Shown here in pieces: positions 7,012 through 13,837 of a stretch of DNA of 15,265 nt (position 1 is the first letter of the stretch; every line of letters starts with the position of its first letter). A program made the translations under genes and the position numbers. The stretch is taken from NCBI GenBank assembly GCA_013331415.1, contig DUGL01000169.1:1-15265 (forward strand), read 5' to 3'. Under the pieces are notes generated by a model that had not been told where the DNA came from, did no database searches, and worked only from the letters and a program-made list of their open reading frames with translations. This DNA comes from Methanoregulaceae archaeon. GTDB lineage: Archaea; Halobacteriota; Methanomicrobia; Methanomicrobiales; Methanospirillaceae.

Positions 7012-8091
7012 ATGAACGCGGACCGTATTAAAGTTCTGAAGCAGAAAGGATCCGAGAAGTCCCGGTGGATGCAGCTCCCGCGGGACGTCGTGATCGGCCA
7101 CGGGGTGCTCTCGCATGTCCCGGCAGTCTGCTCGGACCTCCGGCTCGGCCGGTCCGCACTCGTGGTGACGGGTCCCCGGACCCGCGAGCGGGCCGGGGCG
7201 GCAGTCATGGACCTCCTTGCCACAGAGTACGACGTGCAGTCGTTTGTCGTAGGGACGATCAGCATGCAGGTGATCCGGGAGGCAGAACAGGCAGCGCAGG
7301 GTGCCGATTTCCTCGTGGGGGTCGGGGGCGGCCGGGTCATCGACACGGCAAAGATCGTCTCCTACAACCTGGACCGCCAGTTCGTGAGCGTGCCGACCGC
7401 TGCATCGCACGACGGTATCGCCTCTGCCCGGGCATCGGTCCCGATGGAGGAGGGGAGCGCCTCACTCGAGGCCCATCCCCCGATCGCCATCGTTGCCGAT
7501 ACGGAAGTGATCGCACAGGCCCCCCACCGCCTCCTCGCGGCAGGCTGTGCTGACATCATGTCCAACTACACGGCGTGCCTTGACTGGGAGCTTGCCCACC
7601 GGTTGCGGAGCGAGCCGGTGAGCGAGTACGCCATAGCCCTCTCCCGGATGACCGCAGAGCTCCTGATGAAGAATGCGGCCGCGATCAAGCCCTGCCAGGA
7701 AGAGAGCGCCTGGTTCGTGATCAAGGCGCTCGTCTCATCGGGTGTGGCGATGAGCATCGCCGGCTCTTCCCGGCCCGGGTCAGGGGGAGAGCATAAGTTC
7801 GGGCATGCCCTCGAGCGGCTGGCCCCGGGAAAGGCGCTGCACGGGGAGGCCTGCGGGATAGGGACGATCATCACGATGTACCTGCATGGCGGGAACTGGA
7901 GGGAGATCCGGGAGGCACTCCGCAGGATCGGTGCGCCTACGACCCCGGAGGACCTCGGGATACCCGATGGGATCGCGGTCGAGGCGCTTCTCTCGGCAAA
8001 GGATATCCGGCCCGAGCGGTTCACCATCCTCGACATGGGCCTCTCGCGCGAATCGGCAGAACACCTGGTGCGGATGCTCTATACGGAGTGA
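7012..8091 (+). CDS. egsA: sn-Glycerol-1-phosphate dehydrogenase
   Basis: Reduces dihydroxyacetone phosphate to sn-glycerol-1-phosphate with NAD(P)H, the first committed step to archaeal ether lipids. 359 residues, usual for the family. Visible are the nucleotide-binding VGVGGGRVIDTAK (about 102-114), VPTAASHDGIAS (127-138), and the zinc-site pattern of the iron-containing/glycerol dehydrogenase superfamily: D181 in GCADIMSN, histidines 261/265 in GGEHKFGHALE and H277 in LHGEACGIG. The ATG at 7012 has no Shine-Dalgarno; family members often begin close to the LPRDVVIG segment, so the ATG at 7069 (residue 20) is a second possibility that would also widen the gap to DUF63. It is followed after 7 bases by UPF0179, probably as one operon. 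Confidence 0.97.
   Translation: MNADRIKVLKQKGSEKSRWMQLPRDVVIGHGVLSHVPAVCSDLRLGRSALVVTGPRTRERAGAAVMDLLATEYDVQSFVVGTISMQVIREAEQAAQGADFLVGVGGGRVIDTAKIVSYNLDRQFVSVPTAASHDGIASARASVPMEEGSASLEAHPPIAIVADTEVIAQAPHRLLAAGCADIMSNYTACLDWELAHRLRSEPVSEYAIALSRMTAELLMKNAAAIKPCQEESAWFVIKALVSSGVAMSIAGSSRPGSGGEHKFGHALERLAPGKALHGEACGIGTIITMYLHGGNWREIREALRRIGAPTTPEDLGIPDGIAVEALLSAKDIRPERFTILDMGLSRESAEHLVRMLYTE
7025..7032 (-). promoter_or_regulatory. TATA-like box of the DUF63 unit
   Basis: CTTTAATAC on the minus strand is centred about 29 bp before the DUF63 ATG at 7000. This places the promoter inside the first codons of egsA. Confidence 0.45.
8085..8091 (+). promoter_or_regulatory. Ribosome site that sets the UPF0179 start
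   Basis: GGAGTGA lies 7 bases before the ATG at 8099 and overlaps the egsA stop codon. It decides for 8099 against the longer open frame and suggests translational coupling. Confidence 0.7.
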
Positions 8092-8098
8092 GATACCA

Positions 8099-8545
8099 AT
8101 GGCGGATGCGAAACCCAAAGTGACCCTGATAGGAAAGGAACTGGCAAAGAACGGGCTCGAGTTCATCTACGAGGGGATGATCGATGAATGCACCCCCTGC
8201 AGGCTGAACAAGGCCTGCAACAACCTCCTGAAAGGCCGGCGCTATCGCATCGTGGGGGTGCGCCCGACCGGGCACCCCTGCCTCGTCCACCTCAACGGGG
8301 CGTGTGCCGTCGAGGTCATCGAGTCCCCGACACCCGCGCTCATCTCCGCCGACATGGCGATACGGCATACGAAGATCCAGTTCGAGTGCTCCTGCAACCG
8401 GGAGGACTGCCCGAACTACGCCCTCTGCCACCCTGACGGGATCCGCGAGCAGCACAAGTATACCATCGTGGATGTACTCGGTGCCGCCCCTGAGCACTGC
8501 GAGAAGGGGCGGACCCTCCACCTCGTCGAGCTCATGCCAGTCTGA
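8099..8545 (+). CDS. UPF0179-family cysteine-rich protein
   Basis: 148 residues matching the archaeal family UPF0179, which has no known function. It starts with VTLIGKELAKNGLEFIYEG and carries ten cysteines in two clusters: C31-x2-C34-x5-C40 and C97-x-C99-x4-C104-x5-C110, plus C61, C69 and C134. The spacing would suit zinc or an iron-sulfur cluster, but this is inference. FECSCNREDCPNYALCHPDGI and KYTIVDV are further family-like stretches. It is soluble, with no signal peptide. The position 7 bases after egsA, with a ribosome site inside the egsA end, implies joint expression; a direct role in lipid synthesis is not shown. Confidence 0.92.
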   Translation: MADAKPKVTLIGKELAKNGLEFIYEGMIDECTPCRLNKACNNLLKGRRYRIVGVRPTGHPCLVHLNGACAVEVIESPTPALISADMAIRHTKIQFECSCNREDCPNYALCHPDGIREQHKYTIVDVLGAAPEHCEKGRTLHLVELMPV

Positions 8546-8868
8546 CAGCAGGGGTTCCCGGACCCCGGATTCTCCCTTTACACGCTTCCCGGTCCCCGGT
8601 GGGGGAGGAAAATAGCCCGGAATCACGGGGGTGCCGGCCCACATGCTCCTGACAGATCACCGGCATACACAACGGATCGGCACTGATCAGAGGAGCGCCG
8701 GCTCATGACCGCGCTCTTTCCGACCGCTCCACCCGGGCCCCGGAAGATACCCCGGTAGTCCGGGGGGATACCTGTCCGCAGGCCCCATGGCCGAACCCCT
8801 CCAGGGAGACCGGGCAGAGGAGTGGGCCGGTCGTTCTTCCCTCCCGTTGGGGCAACAGTCAGCAACCC
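8546..8868. other. Convergent gap with GC-rich hairpins
   Basis: The gap lies between the 3' ends of UPF0179 (plus) and the ADP-ribosylglycohydrolase (minus). It holds a GGGGT/ACCCC hairpin followed by pyrimidines just after the UPF0179 stop (8551-8566, a possible terminator), a TCCCC/GGGGA hairpin near 8595-8610, and a perfect CCCCGG/CCGGGG hairpin with a TAGT loop (8750-8765). Open frames here look random. I see no tRNA, and no clear terminator for the minus-strand gene. Confidence 0.45.
8551..8566 (+). terminator. Possible terminator of egsA-UPF0179
   Basis: A 5-bp GGGGT/ACCCC stem with a six-base loop lies 6 bases after the UPF0179 stop and is followed by a pyrimidine-rich stretch with only short T-runs. 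Moderate to weak evidence. Confidence 0.35.
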
Positions 8869-9768
8869 TCACGCCCGGGAGGCCTCCGCCAGTCTCCACG
8901 CCGTCCGGGTTACCCGGGAGAGATCGTGGAGGCCGGCAAGCCACCGGCGGGGAACGGCGCCGATGCCGGAGCAGGCACCGGCAAGGGCGCCTGCGATCGC
9001 CCCGACCGTGTCGGCATCCCCCCCGAGGCTCACCGCTGCAACGAGCGTATCCTCGAACGTCCCGTGCTCCATGAAGGCCGAGACCGCGGCATGGGTGGCG
9101 AGGAGGCAGTCGAGGCCCGGCACGGGATCGAAGCGGTGCAGGGAGCCGAGCAGGGCGAGCACCTCGTCATCCCGGCAGCGGGTGAGCGCCCGCCCGTATG
9201 CCCGCTCCCGGGGAGCGCCCCGGCAGAGGTCGCTCACCATCCGGTTCACGAACGCCGAGCAGGCTCCGGCGACCGGGTCATGGTGGGTGAGGCGGGAGCA
9301 GGCCATGCTGACCGCCTCGAGTTCCGGGCCGGCGTAGAAGACGCCGATCGGCGGGCCCCGCATCACGCTCCCGTTGGACCGGCTGCTGCCACGGATCCGG
9401 TGTGCCGCACGGGCTGCCGCACGGGGGTCCATCCCCGCGAGCACGAGCGAATACACCACCCGGGACGTGGGCCCGTACACGGCAGGGTCCACGAGGTAGG
9501 AACCGACCAGCCTCGCCATCATGTCCTCCGGCGAGAAACCCCTGCAGGCTGCGAGTGATGCCGCAACTGCGAGGGCCTGCCCCGTATCATCGGTAAAATA
9601 ACCCGGTTTCCGACCCCTGTTTGACGTATAATCCCTTAAAAAAGCTCTTTTCACCGGTACCGTCATGCCTTCAAAGGGCGCACCCAACGCGTCACCAATA
9701 GCCAGTCCTACGAGGGTTCCGGCCGCGTGCAGGATCAGGATATAAACTTCACCAAAAAAATATATCAC
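8869..9768 (-). CDS. ADP-ribosylglycohydrolase (DraG/ARH family)
   Basis: Removes ADP-ribose from proteins or from small ADP-ribosyl compounds, using two Mg ions. About 299 residues. All family marks are present in order: GLAIGDALGAPFEG near the N terminus, YFTDDT (about 57-62) for the first metal ligands, RSNGSVMR (130-137), THHDP (161-165) and SLGGDADTVGAIAGALAGA (about 247-265) for the second metal site. An active enzyme is expected. The start is uncertain: the frame is open to 10278, but the upstream part is antisense to UPF0058 and elp3. No ATG lies between that overlap and the GDALG motif; GTG 9768 is the best standard start, while a CTG near 9739 after GGTGAA is possible. The substrate is unknown. 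Confidence 0.9.
   Translation of the reverse strand: MIYFFGEVYILILHAAGTLVGLAIGDALGAPFEGMTVPVKRAFLRDYTSNRGRKPGYFTDDTGQALAVAASLAACRGFSPEDMMARLVGSYLVDPAVYGPTSRVVYSLVLAGMDPRAAARAAHRIRGSSRSNGSVMRGPPIGVFYAGPELEAVSMACSRLTHHDPVAGACSAFVNRMVSDLCRGAPRERAYGRALTRCRDDEVLALLGSLHRFDPVPGLDCLLATHAAVSAFMEHGTFEDTLVAAVSLGGDADTVGAIAGALAGACSGIGAVPRRWLAGLHDLSRVTRTAWRLAEASRA
9757..9765 (+). promoter_or_regulatory. TATA box of the UPF0058-elp3-priS-GINS operon
   Basis: An A-run followed by TATAT predicts a transcription start near 9788 and a leader of about 20 bases that includes the ribosome site at 9797-9804. The same AT-rich block, read on the other strand, lies at the start of the ADP-ribosylglycohydrolase gene. 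Confidence 0.6.
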
Positions 9769-9796
9769 GTTCCGGTAAAAAGAAGTGACGTGAAGG

Positions 9797-9804
9797 AAGG
9801 TGAT
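9797..9804 (+). promoter_or_regulatory. Ribosome site that decides the GTG start of UPF0058
   Basis: AAGGTGAT, a strong match to the archaeal anti-Shine-Dalgarno, lies just before GTG 9808. It rules out the upstream ATG at 9727 as the main start. Confidence 0.75.
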
Positions 9805-9807
9805 AGT

Positions 9808-10071
9808 GTGCAAAAAGAAGAGCTTCTCCATCTCCACATGCTGATGATTCACATCAAGAAATTCTATGAAAGCATCACCAACGAAGAAATCCCTGCAGAA
9901 CGGTACCACGCTCTTACCATTTCTCCTGTCCACATACACAAAAACAAGAAATGCCACAAAGATGCCATCCTCGCCCTCGGTGAAGAGATCGTGACACACA
10001 TCCACGCCCAGCGCCCCGTCGTGACAGTCACGGATGGCATGGCGGCAGAAAAGGTTGCCGCAGAACAGTAA
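9808..10071 (+). CDS. UPF0058-family protein
   Basis: 87 residues of UPF0058, a small archaeal family with no assigned function. Family-like stretches are QKEELLHLHMLMIHIKKFYES near the N terminus and YHALTISPVHIHKNKKCHKDAILALGEEI in the middle; the many histidines in HLHM, HIHK and HKDA are typical. The GTG start agrees with the family length of about 90 residues and with the Shine-Dalgarno; the frame is open back to an ATG at 9727, but those 27 residues lie over the promoter. The first part is less GC-rich than the neighbouring genes. It opens the operon with elp3, 7 bases before its start. Confidence 0.9.
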   Translation: MQKEELLHLHMLMIHIKKFYESITNEEIPAERYHALTISPVHIHKNKKCHKDAILALGEEIVTHIHAQRPVVTVTDGMAAEKVAAEQ

Positions 10072-10078
10072 CCCCTGT

Positions 10079-11647
10079 ATGAACGTTCCGGATATCCACC
10101 GGGAGATCATCGACCTCCTCTTTTCCCTGAACCCCTCCCCCTCCGATGTAACCAGGCTCAAGCTCGCGGTCTGCAGCAGGTACCGCCTCCCTGCCGTCCC
10201 CAAGAACTCTGCCCTCCTCGCGGCAGCTCGCCCTGACGAGCGCGAGGCACTCCGGGAGCTCCTCCTCGTCAAGCCCACCCGGACCCTCTCGGGGGTCGCC
10301 CCGGTCGCCGTGATGACCTCCCCCTTCCCCTGCCCGCACGGGAAATGCCTGCCCTGCCCGGGTGGTCCCGCACACCCGTTCGCATCGCCGCAGTCCTACA
10401 CCGGGGAAGAACCGGCTGCCCTCCGGGCACGCGAGCACGGGTACGACCCGTACAGCCAGGTTGCCGCCCGGCTGGGACAGTTCGAACTGCTGGGCCACCA
10501 CGTGGACAAGGTCGAGCTGATCGTGATGGGGGGCACCATGACCGCACGGCCGCAGGAGTACCAGGAATGGTTTGTCACCTCCTGCATCCGCGCGATGAAC
10601 GAGTACCGGGGCGTCCCCTCGCCGGGAGACGCTGCAGCAGTCTTTCGCAGGAACGAGTACGCACCGGTGCGGTGCGTTGCAATCACGTTCGAGACCCGGC
10701 CGGACTGGTGCAGGGAACAGGAGATCCCAAGGATGCTCGCTCTCGGTGTGACCAAGGTCGAGCTCGGGGTCCAGCAGATCGACGACCGAATTCTCGCGTT
10801 CAACCGACGCGGCTGCACGACTGGTGATGCCATTCGGGCAAACCGGCTCCTCCGCGATGCCGGGCTCAAAGTCGGGTTTCACATCATGCCGAACCTCCCG
10901 GGGGCGGATATCAGGGACGACCGGAGGATGTTTCGCGAGCTCTTCGACAACCCGTCGTTCCGGCCGGACTTCCTGAAGATCTACCCGACCCTGGTGACCC
11001 CGGGGTCCGAGATCGAGGAGCTCTGGCAGGACGGTGCCTACGCCCCCTATGACGAGGAGGCACAAATCGATCTCATCGCGTACGGGAAGTCGCTCCTGCC
11101 CGAGTACGTCCGGCTCCAGCGGATCCAGCGGGATATCCCGGCAAAGCTGATCGTCGCCGGTTCCCGGCACAGCAATTTCCGGCAGCTCTGCCAGGACCGG
11201 CTGCGGGAGCAGGGGAAGCGGTGCCGGTGCATCCGGTGCCGCGAGGCAGGACGCCTCCCTCCGGGCCTGACCCACGAGCTCCGGACGCTCCGGTACGAGG
11301 CCGTGGGCGGCGAGGAGCACTTCATCTCCGCGGTCTCCGGCGACTCGCTCATCGGGTTCGCCCGGCTCCGCACCGGGGGAGACCGGGTCATGGAAGAGAT
11401 CCGTGATGCTGCGCTCCTCCGCGAACTGCACGTGTACGGGAGCGTGGTCCCGCTCGGGAGCATGCCCGCCCCGGACCAGCGGCAGCACCGGCAAACCGGG
11501 AGGGAGCTCCTGGATGCCGCCGGGGAAGCAGCCGTTGCCGAGGGCTGCCGGACCATTGCGGTGATGAGCGGGATCGGGGTCAGGCCGTACTATCGCCGGC
11601 ATGGCTATGAGCGCCGCGGACCCTACATGGTAAAGGAGCTCCCATGA
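10079..11647 (+). CDS. elp3: Elp3-family tRNA U34 carboxymethyl transferase (radical SAM + acetyltransferase)
   Basis: Makes cm5U at the wobble position of tRNAs, using acetyl-CoA and a radical-SAM reaction. 522 residues. The radical SAM domain has the 4Fe-4S motif CPHGKCLPC (C85, C90, C93), followed by the Elp3 core with VELIVMGGTMTARP, FETRPDW and ELGVQQIDD. The zinc-type cluster RCRCIRCRE (about 381-389) joins it to the C-terminal acetyltransferase domain, which holds ELHVYGSVVPLG, SGIGVRPYYRRHGY and GPYMVKEL. Oddity: the acetyl-CoA loop reads QHRQTG (469-474), with Gln at 472 where a glycine (QHxGxG) is usual. The frame is open to 10034, but ATG 10079 gives the normal N terminus. It overlaps priS by 4 bases. 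Confidence 0.97.
   Translation: MNVPDIHREIIDLLFSLNPSPSDVTRLKLAVCSRYRLPAVPKNSALLAAARPDEREALRELLLVKPTRTLSGVAPVAVMTSPFPCPHGKCLPCPGGPAHPFASPQSYTGEEPAALRAREHGYDPYSQVAARLGQFELLGHHVDKVELIVMGGTMTARPQEYQEWFVTSCIRAMNEYRGVPSPGDAAAVFRRNEYAPVRCVAITFETRPDWCREQEIPRMLALGVTKVELGVQQIDDRILAFNRRGCTTGDAIRANRLLRDAGLKVGFHIMPNLPGADIRDDRRMFRELFDNPSFRPDFLKIYPTLVTPGSEIEELWQDGAYAPYDEEAQIDLIAYGKSLLPEYVRLQRIQRDIPAKLIVAGSRHSNFRQLCQDRLREQGKRCRCIRCREAGRLPPGLTHELRTLRYEAVGGEEHFISAVSGDSLIGFARLRTGGDRVMEEIRDAALLRELHVYGSVVPLGSMPAPDQRQHRQTGRELLDAAGEAAVAEGCRTIAVMSGIGVRPYYRRHGYERRGPYMVKELP
11635..11638 (+). promoter_or_regulatory. Ribosome site of priS inside elp3
   Basis: GGAG lies five bases before the priS ATG, within the last codons of elp3. 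Together with the ATGA overlap it indicates translational coupling. Confidence 0.6.
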
Positions 11648-12795
11648 AAGCGGCCACGATCGAGTTTCTCAGGCAGCGGTTTTCCGAGTACTACCGGACC
11701 GCCCCCCTGATCGCCCCCCCCTCGGTCGAGCAGCGCGAGTGGGCGTTTGTCCTCTTTGACCCGGGGTTCCCCGGGATCCGGATGCGGCGCCACATCGGGT
11801 ACCCGGGGAAGGACACGCTCTTCGAGTACATCCGGAGCGTGGCCCCGGCGCACCTGTACTACTCCTCGGCCTACTACGGGCTGCCCCATGCCCCCACGAT
11901 GGGGGAGAAGGAGTGGCTGGGCGCCGACCTCATCTTCGACCTGGATGCTGACCACATCATGCGCGGACCCTACGAGGTGATGCTCGCCCGCGTCAAGGAG
12001 GAGACCGGGAAACTGCTCGGGATGCTCACCGCGGAACTCGGGTTTGCCGACCGGGAGATCGACCTCGTCTTTTCCGGTGGCCGTGGCTACCATATCCATA
12101 TCCGGGATGTCGCGGTCCGGGGATGGGGAAGCAGCGAGCGGCGGGAGATCGTGGACTATATCTGCGGGATCGGGCTTGACCCTGGGATCATCCTCTCGAT
12201 CCCTTCACCTTCACCCCGCGGATGGCACCAGCGCTATATAGCTGCACTGACCGAGTACCTGCTATGGCTGGAGGGGCGGGACGAAAAGGAGGCGCTCGCC
12301 GATCTTATGGCACGTGAGGGGGTGGGAAAGGTGACAGCCGAAGAGTTCCTGAAGCGGGCGCCGGGGCTCCGGGCAGCCCTGCGTGATGATCCCGCCAGCA
12401 TCAATCTCCGTGACTTTGCCACCGGGAAGGTTATCCGCGCGCTCTCGTCAGCAACGGAGGGGACGTTTATCGGGCTCCTGCGGGAGCGTGCAGCACTCGC
12501 CGATGAGCCGGTCACGACCGATACCAAGCGTCTCATCCGGATGCCCTCGTCCCTCCACGGGGGGAGCGGGTTTCGCGTGACCCCGGTACGGCTTCGCGAC
12601 CTCCCGGACTTTGACCCGCTCACCGATGCGGTGGTCTTCGGGACGCGCCCGGTAAAGGTGACCTGCGTCCGGCCCGTCACCATGACGCTCTGCGGATCGT
12701 CCTACCACTGTGATGCCGGGCCGAACACGGTCCCCGAGGCGCTCGCCGTCTTTCTCTGCTGCCGGGGCCTTGCCGAGGCAGGGGGCGGGGGCTGA
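11644..12795 (+). CDS. priS: DNA primase catalytic small subunit PriS
   Basis: Catalytic subunit of the archaeal/eukaryotic-type primase that makes primers together with PriL. 383 residues. The catalytic aspartates are visible in ADLIFDLDAD (D99 and D101), the SGGRGYHIHI motif (144-153) follows, and the third acidic residue D293 is in TTDTKRLIRMPSSLHGGSGF. The N-terminal RFSEYY and the REWAF stretch also fit the family. The ATG overlaps the elp3 stop (ATGA) and the stop lies 2 bases before the GINS start. It ends in a short glycine run without further domains. PriL is not in this window. Confidence 0.97.
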   Translation: MKAATIEFLRQRFSEYYRTAPLIAPPSVEQREWAFVLFDPGFPGIRMRRHIGYPGKDTLFEYIRSVAPAHLYYSSAYYGLPHAPTMGEKEWLGADLIFDLDADHIMRGPYEVMLARVKEETGKLLGMLTAELGFADREIDLVFSGGRGYHIHIRDVAVRGWGSSERREIVDYICGIGLDPGIILSIPSPSPRGWHQRYIAALTEYLLWLEGRDEKEALADLMAREGVGKVTAEEFLKRAPGLRAALRDDPASINLRDFATGKVIRALSSATEGTFIGLLRERAALADEPVTTDTKRLIRMPSSLHGGSGFRVTPVRLRDLPDFDPLTDAVVFGTRPVKVTCVRPVTMTLCGSSYHCDAGPNTVPEALAVFLCCRGLAEAGGGG

Positions 12796-12797
12796 CC

Positions 12798-13430
12798 ATG
12801 CACCTCGACGAGCTCCGGGGCATCCTCATCTCCGAGCGGGAGACCGGGAGGCTGCTTGCGATCCCCCACGACCTGTACGAGTCCACGAGAGCGGAGCTCG
12901 AGTGCCTGCTCACGGAGGTCTACGCAAACGAGGACCCGTTCTCCGAGAAAGCCCGGATCCTGATCGAGCGGATCAGCAGCATCCGGGAGACCCTCCAGGA
13001 CCTCTTCCTGCTCCGGACCGAGAAAGTTCTCGCCCTCTCCCGCACCCATGGGGAGGGGCAGCATGTCGACCGTGACGAGATCAAGCGGATGCTCACGGAC
13101 GAGCAGGAGCTCTTCGATGCGGTCGTCCTCGCTATCGGGCTCTGCCGGTGCCGGCTGATCCCGCCCTCAACCGCAGGACGGCCCGGCCACGGTGTGGTGA
13201 CAGAGCCGCCGGGTGAATCCTGCACAACGATCCTTGCAGCGGCAGCTGCCCCTCCCGATTGCGTCCTCTCCCGCGTGCTTGCCGACATGGAGCCATTCAT
13301 GGGGGTTGACGGGAGGATCTACCAGCTGCAGATGGAGGATATCGTGACCCTGCCCGCCCGGAACGCCGAGGTATTATGCGAGAGAAACATCGTCATGAGC
13401 ATCCCCGGGCTGAATCCTTTCACCGAATAA
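12798..13430 (+). CDS. GINS complex subunit, Gins51/Sld5-Psf1-like
   Basis: Subunit of GINS, which joins MCM and Cdc45/RecJ-like proteins to form the replicative helicase. 210 residues. The N-terminal helical A domain runs to about 118 (LRGILISERETGRLLAI, then paired helices with EKARILIERISSIRETL). A low-complexity linker (119-155) follows, then a small B domain at the C terminus with ADMEPFMGVDGRIYQLQ and EDIVTLPARNAEVLCERN. This A-then-B order marks the Gins51 (Gins15) type, as opposed to the B-then-A Gins23. It starts 2 bases after the priS stop. The pairing of a GINS gene with priS is common in euryarchaea and fits joint work at the fork. Confidence 0.9.
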   Translation: MHLDELRGILISERETGRLLAIPHDLYESTRAELECLLTEVYANEDPFSEKARILIERISSIRETLQDLFLLRTEKVLALSRTHGEGQHVDRDEIKRMLTDEQELFDAVVLAIGLCRCRLIPPSTAGRPGHGVVTEPPGESCTTILAAAAAPPDCVLSRVLADMEPFMGVDGRIYQLQMEDIVTLPARNAEVLCERNIVMSIPGLNPFTE

Positions 13431-13431
13431 G

Positions 13432-13446
13432 CAGGAGTATCTCCTG
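13432..13446 (+). terminator. Hairpin right after the GINS stop
   Basis: A perfect 6-bp stem CAGGAG/CTCCTG with a TAT loop begins one base after the stop codon. There is no T-run behind it, so it could shield the 3' end or aid termination rather than be a full terminator. Confidence 0.4.
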
Positions 13447-13690
13447 ACCTTCGTGACATACACCCTGACCACGAGTCCGGTTACCATACCGGTTATCCGG
13501 GCATATGCAGGTCCGGTGAATCTGGTGTACTGAATCTGATGCACGGAAATTGCACAATTCTCGTTTCGCGGGGAAGCCTGGCACCAGCTATTACGTCTGT
13601 ATTGTTCAAACAGAGCGATTCCAGGATGAATCCGGAAGCAGTACCACCCTGGGATTCTATCGAAGTGTAATATTAGAAATTTCCGATATT

Positions 13691-13697
13691 ATTATAA
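13691..13697 (+). promoter_or_regulatory. TATA box upstream of the vWA gene
   Basis: ATTATAA within an AT-rich stretch predicts a start near 13720 and a leader of about 115 bases. A second AT-rich element, ATAATACATAA (from 13717), could give a start about 27 bases later. Confidence 0.5.
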
Positions 13698-13733
13698 CCT
13701 TTTGAAGGGAGTAGTCATAATACATAAGGTTTT

Positions 13734-13790
13734 GTGATTAGGGTGGCAGATCACAGACAGTCTCTAGCTTGTGCAGTGAGACTTTTTTTT
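13734..13790 (+). promoter_or_regulatory. Two hairpins and T8: leader attenuator or small RNA
   Basis: A first stem pairs GTGAT (13734-13738) with ATCAC (13750-13754). A second pairs AGTCTC (13759-13764) with GAGACT (13778-13783), and a run of eight T (13783-13790) follows at once. This looks like an intrinsic terminator lying 48 bases before the vWA start codon and downstream of its predicted promoter. It may stop transcription in a regulated way or define a small RNA of about 50-75 bases. I match it to no known riboswitch class. Confidence 0.45.
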
Positions 13791-13825
13791 GATCCATACC
13801 GTTCCCAATCCCGAGAGATGCATGT

Positions 13826-13832
13826 GAGGTGG
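13826..13832 (+). promoter_or_regulatory. Ribosome site of the vWA gene
   Basis: GAGGTGG lies 5 bases before ATG 13838 and sets this start; two nearby upstream ATGs are in other frames. Confidence 0.65.
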
Positions 13833-13837
13833 CAGTA

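Larger units (their letters stand above)
13431..13837. other. Gap with repeats and leader before the vWA gene
   Basis: No gene is supported. From left to right it holds the hairpin after GINS, a direct repeat TGAATCTGRTG (13517-13527 and 13531-13541), an inverted repeat AATTG-CA-CAATT (13548-13559), a possible stem of ATTCCAGG (13618-13625) with CCTGGGAT (13648-13655), a TATA-like box (13691-13697), and the leader with two hairpins and a T-run (13734-13790). The base composition is clearly richer in A and T than in the flanking genes. Confidence 0.5.

Noticed and set aside
8623..8865. 80-codon minus-strand open frame in the convergent gap
   Set aside because: Gly/Pro/Arg-rich composition typical of random frames in GC-rich DNA, with no ribosome site or family mark.
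9727..9807. ATG 9727 as start of UPF0058
   Set aside because: The added 27 residues cross the TATA box and the Shine-Dalgarno; family length and ribosome site favour GTG 9808.
9769..10278. N-terminal 170-residue extension of the ADP-ribosylglycohydrolase
   Set aside because: It lies antisense to UPF0058 and the start of elp3, both well supported, and is not part of the enzyme fold.
10028..11602. Long minus-strand open frame opposite elp3 (524 codons)
   Set aside because: Antisense shadow of a well-conserved elp3 with all motifs on the plus strand.
13595..13620. tRNA T-arm-like GTTCAAAC sequence
   Set aside because: No acceptor, D or anticodon arms at the right distances, so no tRNA.
13734..13790. 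preQ1-I riboswitch, suggested by TCTAGC in a hairpin before an unpaired run
   Set aside because: The A-rich tail that pairs into the loop is missing and a T-run follows instead; the gene downstream is not related to queuosine.
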